Shown one piece after another: positions 12,376 through 21,694 of a stretch of DNA of 64,000 nucleotides. Position numbers and translations under genes: made by a program. The stretch is from assembly GCA_010015805.1 (NCBI GenBank), contig ML978126.1:1054001-1118000 (forward strand). The letters run 5' to 3'. The notes beneath the pieces are model-generated. The model made no database searches and had not been told where the DNA came from. It saw nothing but the letters and a program-made list of their open reading frames with translations. The stretch comes from Rhizodiscina lignyota (taxonomy: Eukaryota > Ascomycota > Dothideomycetes > Aulographales > Rhizodiscinaceae). Every line of letters begins with the position of its first letter. The first letter of the stretch is position 1.

Positions 12376-12876
12376 ATGTCCTCAATTTTTCATGCAACTA
12401 TGCTCCTCCGCATCGCACCTCTGGTCACCTCATCCTTTTGTATCTGGTTCGCCTGGGATCAGTACTTCTTTCTTCACCTGTTCACGACTCCTGAGATAAG
12501 GCCAAAAGCGGTTCCAGTCGTTGCACCGTATCTTCGGCGGTTCTATCCTGGCGCATCTGCGCGAGTCTTTGTCACCTGGATAGCCACCTTGTCAACGTCC
12601 ATCGCAAATATCACCGCAGACCGGCAGGCCCTAGACGCTAATCAGTCTCTGCGGTGGTACACGGCAGGTCTATGCCTAGCAGCGGGTCACGCCGTATTTG
12701 CGCCCATTATACTGCCTACAATTTGGAAGATCGTTAAGTTGGAGGATGGGCCAACAGGAGAAAGGGACATCATGAAGCTCCTAGCGACATGGCTAAGAAT
12801 TCACGCTGTTCGGTCTCTGACTGTTGATCTGGCAGCGTGGATTTGCTTCGTTGTGGCTGTCACGCGCCAAACTTGA
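12376..12876 (+). CDS. Small DUF1772-like integral membrane protein
   Basis: A single exon encodes 166 residues with about four hydrophobic segments (residues about 8-30, 55-75, 90-120 and 145-165). The stretch FAPIILPTIWKI followed by an acidic linker and WLRIHAVRSL resembles the DUF1772/anthrone-oxygenase-like family, whose members often sit in fungal polyketide clusters. A cofactor-free oxygenase role is possible by family analogy, but no catalytic residue can be named here. It lies between the hydrolase and the SDR of the cluster. Confidence 0.65.
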   Translation: MSSIFHATMLLRIAPLVTSSFCIWFAWDQYFFLHLFTTPEIRPKAVPVVAPYLRRFYPGASARVFVTWIATLSTSIANITADRQALDANQSLRWYTAGLCLAAGHAVFAPIILPTIWKIVKLEDGPTGERDIMKLLATWLRIHAVRSLTVDLAAWICFVVAVTRQT

Positions 12877-13109
12877 CAACGAGGCTTGTCGTACATACAG
12901 ATATGGATTTGGGCGTGAGATCAATACGTCGTCATCGTCTTTTTAGCGTCATCTCTTCGATCATGCGGTAAATTGTATAATAATAACAGTGTGCTCTTCG
13001 GCAAAATGGGAATCAATGCCAACCCTCTCATTTTGAAAGTCAGCCCTCTCTCCTTCGCTTGCCTGACCCATCGATTTATGCAGCAGGTGCCAGGATCATA
13101 TTTTGATAT

Positions 13110-14353
13110 TTACTTTTGGGCGAAATGACCTCCTGGGCCAAGTTTAGCTCTCAGATATGTTGTGAGCAGGTTTTGTGCCACAATCTCTTCCTTTCTTGCC
13201 TCGAGATCCCCGACTGTCCAGTTTGCCGAGATGAATCGCCCTCGAAGGAAGTCAGCCCGGGGAGTGCAGAGATATAAGGAAACACCGGCGGATAGTGCAG
13301 CTAACGAGGACGTATCTGTCAGCATGATACCAAGCCTCTGGATATTTACAAAATGCATACCGGTATCTATGTTCGCCCCAGCAAGCATACCGAACTGAAC
13401 TCCGTTAGGGACGATGCCTGGATGGAGGTTGAACGCCCGAATATTTGGGTGTTCTGCCAGGAGTTAGCTTGTTATTAATACTACAGCACGGCAATGGTAA
13501 GGTGGCCTGGAGGAAAAGATTGGGTGTACTAACCTGCATGCACATATTCTATAAGCCGACAGCCTGCTGACTTTGTAATGGCGTAGTTCGATCTTGTCGG
13601 GACCGTTTCCACCGCCATTGAGCTGGTCATATTGATGAATGTGACCGGAGAGTCGGATTTCAAGTTTGCAGCATGCCGTGTCAGCAGATAGAGAGCCTTT
13701 ACGTTAGTTTCCTATCAGTATTGTGGCCCTGGGTCAGCACAGTTTCGAAAGCTTCGAGTAAAGCCGCCGCGGGAAATGAAACGTACGAAATCTCCCCACC
13801 ACCCACTGATATCTGTATCTCCAATCCTCTTCATCTGCGAGCGCGATGCGGCACAGCTAACAACAACGCTGACAGTACCAAATCGGCTCACCACATTGTT
13901 CCAAAGACGTTCGACGTCCGCCTCGGAAGTCAAGTCGCATTGAATACAGACAACTTCAGTATCCCGGTAGGTATCCTCAATCTCTTTTTTCAGTGCTTCT
14001 AGCACCTCAATTCTGCGGGCAGTGATGATGATAGCTCTTGCGCCGGCTTTGGCGAACGATCGTGCATGTTCCTACTTTGATATGAGTAATGACTTCTGTA
14101 GGCAACTCCTAGGCCGCTTTTTCGATAATACCTGCCTGCACTTGCAAGGCCAATATCACTGTATGCAGACAATGCTTACCGCTCCAATTGGTCCGCTAGC
14201 ACCTGTGATCAAGACTATGCGTCCGTCCTGCTTTAATTCGGAACTTCCAGGGTCGATTGAGGGATAAACATCGTGATGGAAGGTGGGCGTAAATAATTGA
14301 TGATACACAAATCTATCCTTCTCCGCCTCTGCTTGCATTTCGGCGGCCGTCAT
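13110..14353 (-). CDS. Short-chain dehydrogenase/reductase of the cluster
   Basis: NAD(P)-dependent oxidoreductase, probably tailoring the cluster product. Four exons, 14353-14180, 14071-13787, 13711-13534 and 13453-13110, sum to 981 nt (326 residues) with clean frame joins. The dinucleotide motif is TGASGPIG, and a variant of the usual NNAG region reads VVSCAAS. The catalytic set is present as TSSMAVETVPTRSNYAITK, with Ser, Tyr and Lys spaced as in classical SDRs. LHPGIVPNGVQFG follows. It is divergent from the NRPS gene, so the two may be co-regulated. The substrate is unknown. Confidence 0.9.
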
Positions 14354-15008
14354 CTTTTACGCATGAACTTGAGTCTGTCTGCCGTGAACAGCAGTGTCCC
14401 ACGCGCGAATGGGTAAGATTTTGGACTTCTACCAGTGCATATTCTACGAATGGGAGTGGTGAAATTTAAAAAGAAGAAAAGAAGAAAAGAATCAAGACTG
14501 CCCTTTCTTCAGCTTACCTGCCAGTATGTTCCAGCTCGCTCGCTTACGTAATATGGCTCACAATTGAAAATATCCTCCGCAATGTCGGCGGATATCCCTT
14601 TTATCTACCGCCCCGATTCAATCGAACGCCAAATGTTCCTGAAAATCGTCAAAGCATCAGGCATCTCACGCCCCCATTGAAACCCATCAGCTAATCTCGA
14701 GTGAGGAAGGATTTATTCGTTTATCTAAATGATTGAACTGAGAGAGTCGTTAATCCACACGGCGTGTAGAGGCCGGTTCATGTCAGCTCGGCTGGTTTAT
14801 CGGCGTGTTAGTTTCTTTCCTCATATCGACTCAACCACTTATTTGCACAGCCACTTGGATTGAAAGACCGGTGCAAATCAGACATCGGGGTTGGAGGATG
14901 AAGGACAAAAGAGCTGCTGATGCACTTTGCAATGTCTGTGAAATCAATTGGAGGCCTATAGAGGCCTGGCGCGCACGTCACCTAGGGCCCATCAAGACCT
15001 GATCAAAT
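14354..15008. promoter_or_regulatory. Divergent promoter of SDR and NRPS
   Basis: A 655-bp gap between the head-to-head SDR and NRPS genes. It contains purine-rich tracts near 14470-14495. No operator could be assigned, though the cluster's own Zn2Cys6 regulator is a plausible binder. Confidence 0.55.
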
Positions 15009-18000
15009 ATGCAGACCTCATCAACATCGGCACAATCGGAGATAATGGCGCCCGATAGGAGGATGCGCGCCACGATTCTCGTCAACGAGCACGAGATAGC
15101 AGACGGCGGACGGGAACCCAGCGCGGAAGAGGTTTCCTTGCTGCTGAAGTGGAATAGCGATCGCGGCGTGCCCTCAGAGGCTGTCAACAACTGTATCCAC
15201 GAGTTGGTTGACAAACAAGTCCTTCTTCGGCCGCATGCACTAGCTGTTCATGCCTGGGACGGCCAGCTTACTTACGAGCAGCTAGACGAGCTAGCAGAAC
15301 GGTTGACACATCACCTCATCAACGACGAATATGCGGTGGGGCCTGAATCGAAAGTCCTGCTATGCTTCGACAAGTCGATGTGGGCAATAGTGGCTATGCT
15401 CGCGATCCTCAAAGCCGGCGCAGTCGTCGTTCCTCTGGGGACGATAAACCCAGTTCCAAGGCTCGCACAAATTGCCAAAGACACGGAGGCGACTCTCATG
15501 CTCGTTGGACCGCAGTACGCTTCACGGGTGGCTGGACTGGTCCCTCACGTCCTAACCGTGGATGGGTCTTTGCTCGGGAGGCTGCCGGTGCCTACAGCCA
15601 AGGCCGCCGCCAAAGTGACCGCACGGAATGCAGCCTATATTATTTACACATCCGGTAGCACAGGGGTCCCAAAGGGGGTGGTGCTCGAACATTCAGCATT
15701 GTGTACAAGTTCGCAGGCTCATGGCCGGGCGTTTGGGCTTGGACCAGACACGCGAGCAGTCCAATTTGCAGATTACGCATATGACGTTAGTTTGGCGGAC
15801 ATCTGGTTCACTCTTCACCACGGCGGCTGCATCTGTGTCATGTCCGAGCAGGACCGGATGGACAATATTGTCGGGGCTATTGGAGTGCTGGATGGGAATA
15901 CCATCAACCTTACCCCGACTGTGGCAATGTTGCTTGATCCGGCCAAGGCTCCCAAATTAAGAACTCTCATCCTAGCCGGAGAAAATTGTCATGCCTCTAT
16001 CATCGAAGCGTGGAGTAACAGGGTGGCTCTCTATAACTCATACGGGCCGTCCGAAGCCTCATTCGGAGTAACCGTCAACGGACCGGTTGTCGACTCCAGA
16101 GCTGCCGGTAACATTGGGCGTCCAGTCGCGGGCTCTCTGTGGATCGTCGATGCCGCTGACTACAATCGGCTTTGTCCCATTGGTGTTCCAGGAGAGATTC
16201 TAATCGAAGGACCACTGCTGGCGCGTGGTTATCTCAACGACTCTGCGAAAACGGCATCGGCATTCATCATGGACCCAACGTGGGCAGCTCAATATGGCCT
16301 GGGACATGGCCGTCGGATGTACCGCACTGGAGATATGGCACGGCAAAACCATGACGGCTCATTAACCTACCTAGGCAGAATGGACAACCAAATCAAGGTG
16401 CACGGCGGACGGCGAGTTGAGTTGGGCGAGATCGAACACTGGATCCGAGTTTCCCATCCCGATGTGCGGGCTGTTGCTGTCGACGCCATCACTCCTCGCG
16501 AAGACGAGGCCACACCTGTGCTAACTGCTTTCGTTGAATTTGATAAAGACAGCGTGCATGTTCCTGGGACGAATGTTTCGACGCCCGGACCGTGCCCAAT
16601 GTCGGAAGGTATGCGAGATAAGTTTAGCAACTTACAGATGTCGCTACTCAACGCATTACCACCGTATATGGTTCCCGCACTGTATATTCCCATGGCACAG
16701 CTTCCCCAAACCGCCTCTGGCAAACTGGATCGAAAGTTGATCCGCCACCTTTTTGCAAATTTTACTCGCGAGGAATTATTGAAATTTACCCTAGCAAACT
16801 CTGCTAAGGCAGCACCCACCGACTTGGAGCGCCGACTTCAGGGTTTCTGGGCAGATGTGCTGGGGCTAGGAGCCGATTCGATAGGAACACAAGACAACTT
16901 TTTCCAGCTCGGTGGAGACTCGATAGCCGCCATGCGTCTGGTGTCAATGGCTAGAGCTAATGGCCTCGATCTTGAGGTAGCGGACGTGATACGCCGTCCG
17001 ACCCTGGCCGACTTGGCCGCTAAGATATCTTTGAAAACCTCGACAGACTCTCCGGCAACGACGTACCAGCCGTTCTCGCTTTTACAGCTTGAGGTGGATA
17101 AGGATACATTTCTTTCAGAAGCCGTGTACCCTTCAACAAAGCACCTGAATAGTCCCGTGGTCGACGTTCTGCCTGCAACCGATTTCCAAGCTCTTTGTGT
17201 GGCGGGTGCCTTGTCAAATTCGCGCTGGCAACTCACCCATCTCGCTTTTGACGGCGACGGTCTGTTCAATGTTGGTAGGTTGAGGAAGGCTTGTCATCAG
17301 CTCATCGCAGAGCACCAAGCTTTCCGTACCGGTTATGTTTTCCATGCGGGACGGCTATTGCAGGTCGTTCTGCAAGCTCACGAGCCACATATCAATGTGT
17401 ATGAGACAGAAGGATCTGTCGACGATGTCACCAAGACATTACTCGAGCATGATCTATACAGACCCCCTCGGTTCGGCCAACCATTTACGCAGTTTGCGAT
17501 AGTTATCAAAACTGGAACCTTACAGCACAGGATTATCATGCGTACGACACACGCCGAGGTAGATGGCCTCACAATCCCACTCCTCGGTCGCAGCTTTCAA
17601 GACCTCTACAACGGCACTCCATCAGGTTCATACGCAAACCACGCCCATTATGTGTCTTGCTCGCTCAAGGACAGTGATAATGCGTACGGCTACTGGCGTA
17701 AGTTCCTCCAGGGCTCGTCAGTCACAGAGATTGGCCGCGCATACGCAGTCCATCCCCACCGTGCCACAGCACTGCAGGGCCACCCAGTGGAGGTGGTGCC
17801 TACCGAAGGTGCAGCGGCGCTGAAGAGCATAACGATTTCCTGCATTGTACGTGCGGCCTGGGCCTTCGTTCTCGCCCAAGTGACCGAGGCGTCCGACGTA
17901 CTGTTCTGCGACGTTGTTGCGGGCCGCGGTAACGGAGCAGATGAGAAGCTGGAGACCACAATGGGCTGCTGCGCGAACGCCGTGCCGCTGCGACTGGCGA

Positions 18001-18740
18001 TCCCGCCATCAGCCACTATCATGGACCTCCTTCTCGCCGTGCAGGACCAGGTGCTAGCACGCATGCCATACGAGACCGTCGGCTTCCGCAAGATGCTTGA
18101 GGACTGCCCCAACTGGCCCCTGTCGCGATGGACGATTGTCAATCACCTCAGCGCTATGCCGACTGCGAATATGGCCCTGAAGGAGGGTAGCCGAGGGAAA
18201 GGAGACCTCGGAGAAGAGGACACCACGACAGACTACAAGTTCTCTATCCTGCCGGCGGTAACCAACGTTGATCCGACCAATGCTCGTGTCACAACAATCC
18301 CAGGCCCCGGGTGCGTTTTTGTCCGCTTCAATTGGAACCGCGATACTGTCCCTGATGAGCTGGGCGAGGCGCTTCTCAAAGCACTATGTGCAGCGATTGC
18401 TTTGTTCGCTGCCTTCCCAGAAGATCCTCTCCCTTATTCTTTGCTCTCAACAGATGGCAATGATCATGGCAACGGAGGAAGCGATACAAAGCGGGATGAC
18501 CTGCTGGCTCGTCTGCGTGTAGCGGTTGATGACGGGCGCCGGTGGCAGCGCGAAGCATCACGGCATGTACCAGAGGAAGCCGTTCGGCAGTTCTTCCGGG
18601 GAGACAACGTCGAGGCGGCCCGGGTCGTGTTTGAATTACAGCGGGAGGGCCTCGCGGTCGGCTTGGATGATGTACTGGACTACCCTACAATAGACGCCCT
18701 AAGAAAAGCTGTCCAAACCGGGTCAGGATCTCCGGTGTAA
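15009..18740 (+). CDS. Monomodular NRPS, A-T-C with degenerate terminal T
   Basis: A single exon encodes 1243 residues. The adenylation domain (about 55-570) carries YTSGSTGVPKG (about 212), YRTGD, GRMDNQIKVHGGRR and ASGKLDRK. The first thiolation domain has FFQLGGDSIAAM (Ser about 636). The condensation domain (about 690-1130) has THAEVDG, retaining the catalytic HxxxDG. A final segment (about 1180-1240) looks like a second thiolation domain, but its core reads FFRGDNVEAA, with Asn where the phosphopantetheine Ser should be. The binding-pocket residues, placed by eye on the GrsA pattern, are about D-V-A-N-I-A-S-F-G-K; I do not recognise the substrate. A role joining an acid or amino acid to the PKS chain is inferred from cluster context. 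Confidence 0.93.
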   Translation: MQTSSTSAQSEIMAPDRRMRATILVNEHEIADGGREPSAEEVSLLLKWNSDRGVPSEAVNNCIHELVDKQVLLRPHALAVHAWDGQLTYEQLDELAERLTHHLINDEYAVGPESKVLLCFDKSMWAIVAMLAILKAGAVVVPLGTINPVPRLAQIAKDTEATLMLVGPQYASRVAGLVPHVLTVDGSLLGRLPVPTAKAAAKVTARNAAYIIYTSGSTGVPKGVVLEHSALCTSSQAHGRAFGLGPDTRAVQFADYAYDVSLADIWFTLHHGGCICVMSEQDRMDNIVGAIGVLDGNTINLTPTVAMLLDPAKAPKLRTLILAGENCHASIIEAWSNRVALYNSYGPSEASFGVTVNGPVVDSRAAGNIGRPVAGSLWIVDAADYNRLCPIGVPGEILIEGPLLARGYLNDSAKTASAFIMDPTWAAQYGLGHGRRMYRTGDMARQNHDGSLTYLGRMDNQIKVHGGRRVELGEIEHWIRVSHPDVRAVAVDAITPREDEATPVLTAFVEFDKDSVHVPGTNVSTPGPCPMSEGMRDKFSNLQMSLLNALPPYMVPALYIPMAQLPQTASGKLDRKLIRHLFANFTREELLKFTLANSAKAAPTDLERRLQGFWADVLGLGADSIGTQDNFFQLGGDSIAAMRLVSMARANGLDLEVADVIRRPTLADLAAKISLKTSTDSPATTYQPFSLLQLEVDKDTFLSEAVYPSTKHLNSPVVDVLPATDFQALCVAGALSNSRWQLTHLAFDGDGLFNVGRLRKACHQLIAEHQAFRTGYVFHAGRLLQVVLQAHEPHINVYETEGSVDDVTKTLLEHDLYRPPRFGQPFTQFAIVIKTGTLQHRIIMRTTHAEVDGLTIPLLGRSFQDLYNGTPSGSYANHAHYVSCSLKDSDNAYGYWRKFLQGSSVTEIGRAYAVHPHRATALQGHPVEVVPTEGAAALKSITISCIVRAAWAFVLAQVTEASDVLFCDVVAGRGNGADEKLETTMGCCANAVPLRLAIPPSATIMDLLLAVQDQVLARMPYETVGFRKMLEDCPNWPLSRWTIVNHLSAMPTANMALKEGSRGKGDLGEEDTTTDYKFSILPAVTNVDPTNARVTTIPGPGCVFVRFNWNRDTVPDELGEALLKALCAAIALFAAFPEDPLPYSLLSTDGNDHGNGGSDTKRDDLLARLRVAVDDGRRWQREASRHVPEEAVRQFFRGDNVEAARVVFELQREGLAVGLDDVLDYPTIDALRKAVQTGSGSPV

Positions 18741-19125
18741 GAGCGGAGGGCACCAAACGGTTTGGTCCATGTTTTGGTTACAAATAATTTCGTTGTGCCG
18801 TAAGATTCTGGTGGTGAACTTGCGGATAAGCGACAAGTATACAGCGATAGTCATCTTCCCTAGAGCGCCGTATATTATTTCATATTCTCCCGGTTACTTA
18901 TGCTTATAAAAGCCTAACGTGAAAGCTAGCTAACTTAGTAGTTCAGCTAGCTTAGTAGTAGATTACGTTAGCTTACATAGAATATAATTATATAGTTGAA
19001 AAGTTTAAAATGAAATTAACGGAAAAGTAGAGAGATAAGACTTTATTTTAGTCATATACTAGCCCTAAGCAGAAAATATAGGCACCAATCAACACCGTAG
19101 CTGTCACTCTATCTATATGTGTCAT
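18741..19125. other. AT-rich convergent intergenic region
   Basis: It lies between the convergent NRPS and MFS genes. The part from about 18880 to 19075 is AT-rich and holds an imperfect local repeat, AGCTAGCTAACTTAGTAG at 18924-18941 and AGCTAGCTTAGTAG at 18945-18958. No gene is seen; it may be decayed repeat DNA or simply 3' flanks. Confidence 0.5.
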
Positions 19126-21210
19126 TCACACCCGAAAAAACTTGATAGGTCTAGGATTGCTCTTAGGGATAGACTTCCTATGAGCAAGCAGTACCCTCTG
19201 ATCGGAAGGTGGTGTGATGTCCGTACTTGTACTCTGTCGACTGATCAAGGGTATCTCCATGCTAGCACCATCGCCAACATCTGCGTCGGCCCCCGTTCGG
19301 TTCGTCAGTCCATAGTTAGTCTCGAGCTTGTCACGTAGCTGCACCTGTTTAATCAGCACGGCCAATATGAAACCCACAAGGGCAAATGCGATGCCGACCT
19401 CCCAGACTAGCCTAAGGCTGTCGAGGTAGACGCTCAACACCTGTGACCTCAGCGTCGGGGTCGAGTCGAGAGAACGTAGAAACTGCGACGATGCCAGGGC
19501 ATACGCCCCGCCGTTGGCAAGGCGTCTGCGGATATCCTGATCGTCGACGCGCCTGCGTAGCCGGTCAACTTCCGAGTTGAAAATCGCGGTCGGGATTGCA
19601 GCCCCCCAGATACTGCCGAGGCTCGCAAGAAAGGCCCATGTTGCGGTTGCAACGGCCTGGTCTGATTCTGAAAGAGTAGCTTGGATGGCAGGTAGTATAG
19701 TACTGGCGAGCAAGCCGATGCCCGCGGCACTCAGCAGCTGTGTACCCACCCAGTATCCCGTCGATGAGGTTGCATCAAGCCGGGAAAATAGACCACAAGC
19801 GACGGGCAAGGCCGCCGTGCCTATGAGATGAAAAGGCCGGTACTTTCCGAATTTGGACAGAAGTACGCCCGCCAGCAGGGCAAAGGGCATGGCCCCGATT
19901 GCCGTCGGCAGGACGTCGACCCCCGATTTGCCCGGCGTAGCGCCCAAGACCGCCTGAAAGTAGAGAGGTAAGATGTAAGTGACCCAAGACGTGATCATGG
20001 CGTGGAAAAAGGCCAGGGCATAACCGGCTGAGGAGGTTCTGTTCGAGAAAAGCTGCCTTGGTACTGTCGGCTCAGCAATGAAACCAGAAAATTCCAAAGC
20101 GAAGAAGCCGATAAGCCCAAGCAGGCCCAGGACCAAAGGTAGTACAATCCTCCACGAATACCATGGGTACTGCGTTCCTCCGAAAGTTAGCGCCACCAGG
20201 ATCGAGACCACGGACGAGATCAGAACGAAGTTTCCGACAAAATCTATACGCGAGATGACGCTTTGGATACTTCTGTCACGCTCGTGCTTGAGATCCAAGA
20301 AGAGTACCAGCAGAATTAATCCCACGGCGGCCAGGGGCAAGTTGATGTAAAAGATCCATCTCCAAGACAAGTGCTGGGCAATGGCGCCGCCGACGGGCGG
20401 TCCAAAGGCGATGGCGACGGCGTAGAAGCTCTGAACTATAGCCATGTATTTGGGCCGGTCGCTCAGTGGCACAAGGTCGCCGACTATGGTATTTATCATG
20501 ACGCCAATTCCGCCGCCACCACTGCCTTGGACCGCACGGCCAGCGATAAGGGCGGCAATGTTAGGTGCAGAGCCAGAGATGGCGGAGCCCAAAGCGAACA
20601 AGAGGACCGCAGTGATGATCAAACTGCGCCGGCCGACGATATTGGCTAGCTGGCCGTACCTTTACTCAGATTGTGCAAATTAGCAGATATCCTGCGAATA
20701 TTCGAACACGCAAAGATCATTTCATGTCAAACATCCTCAAGGATGCATGCAACTGTCATCAGCTTATCTGTACAGGGGTTAAACGCCCGACTCCTAACTT
20801 CTCACACAATTTGCATAGACATATCATCATATTGCACAACAGAAGTACGTACAGGGGCTGAAAGGCCGTTTCCATGAGGATGTAAGCGTTGGCAACCCAG
20901 GCATAGGCGGAACTTGAGCCGAGATCGCGAATGATTGTCGGCAGTGCCGTAGAAATAATAGACACATCGAGTGCGGAGAGGAGCGAAACGATCGATAAAG
21001 CTGCGAAGATAGCCTAGAGAATGGCAGCGGAGGTCAGAGAAGGCAACACTGGAGTCGCTTGTTTTGTGCTCTTACCCAGAAACGCCAGCCACGATTTTTT
21101 GGAGAGCCTGGATTCTTGGGAGGATCCATCGAACTGTTGACGAGAGATACATTTGGATGAGAAAAATTGCGGCTATGTGCTGACGCAAATGCATTAAAGG
21201 CAGATTGCAT
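19126..21210 (-). CDS. MFS drug/toxin exporter (DHA2, 14-TM type)
   Basis: Plasma-membrane proton antiporter, likely exporting the cluster product or giving self-resistance. Three exons, 21210-21076, 21013-20853 and 20659-19126, encode 609 residues. An in-frame ATG at 21129 is an alternative start. The N-terminal tail ends NRGWRFW and the first helix has LLSALDVSIISTALPTI, the DHA2 signature. GQLANIVGRRSLI corresponds to the loop 2-3 motif, and many more hydrophobic helices follow. Intron 2 (20852-20660, 193 nt) is unusually long. It is downstream of the regulator gene on the same strand. Confidence 0.92.
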
Positions 21211-21694
21211 CGGCGAGTTATAGTGGAGCACGGAGCATTGACGCGAGTTTGGTGATAGAGCTTGTCGTTGAATGCGCCCCAGTCGAACACCGAATTGCAA
21301 GGCCGGAGAACAGGACGACGCATCCTGACCGACGTTTCTTCAGCGGTAGTAACTGTCTCAGATTTGCATGATCCACTTTAGGGCCGTTCCAAGCCAGGGT
21401 ACCTACACTGCGAATTTAGTATATGCAAGAGAAGTGGCAATTCTTAGTACCTCCTGACACTCGAAAATCAAAGCCGTGTATGTTGTTTGAAGAATTCGTG
21501 CAAATTTTGCCACTTCTTTTGCATATACTAAATAGGTAGCCCGGCCTCTACAGTCCTTGGCGTATCCGAAATGAAGGACTGTTAATATCCATCATCGCTC
21601 TTTTTAGAAATTGTCTACTTCTCTAAAAGGTCGTCACATGTGGTAAGCTTTCGTGGACGCTAACACAGTTAATGTAAACCCGATTCTATACCCT
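21211..21694. promoter_or_regulatory. Region between regulator stop and MFS start
   Basis: This 484-bp gap contains the promoter of the MFS gene and the 3' flank of the Zn2Cys6 regulator. A 27-bp near-perfect inverted repeat with a 66-bp spacer lies within it at 21414-21533. Confidence 0.55.
21414..21533. repeat. 27-bp inverted repeat, 66-bp spacer (MITE-like)
   Basis: The arms are 21414-21440 and 21507-21533. The left arm begins ATTTAGTATATGCAA and ends AGAAGTGGCAA. The right arm is its reverse complement with a single mismatch. A TACCTA hexamer flanks both outer ends, with an offset on the left. This could be a small terminal-inverted-repeat element or a long hairpin. Confidence 0.8.
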
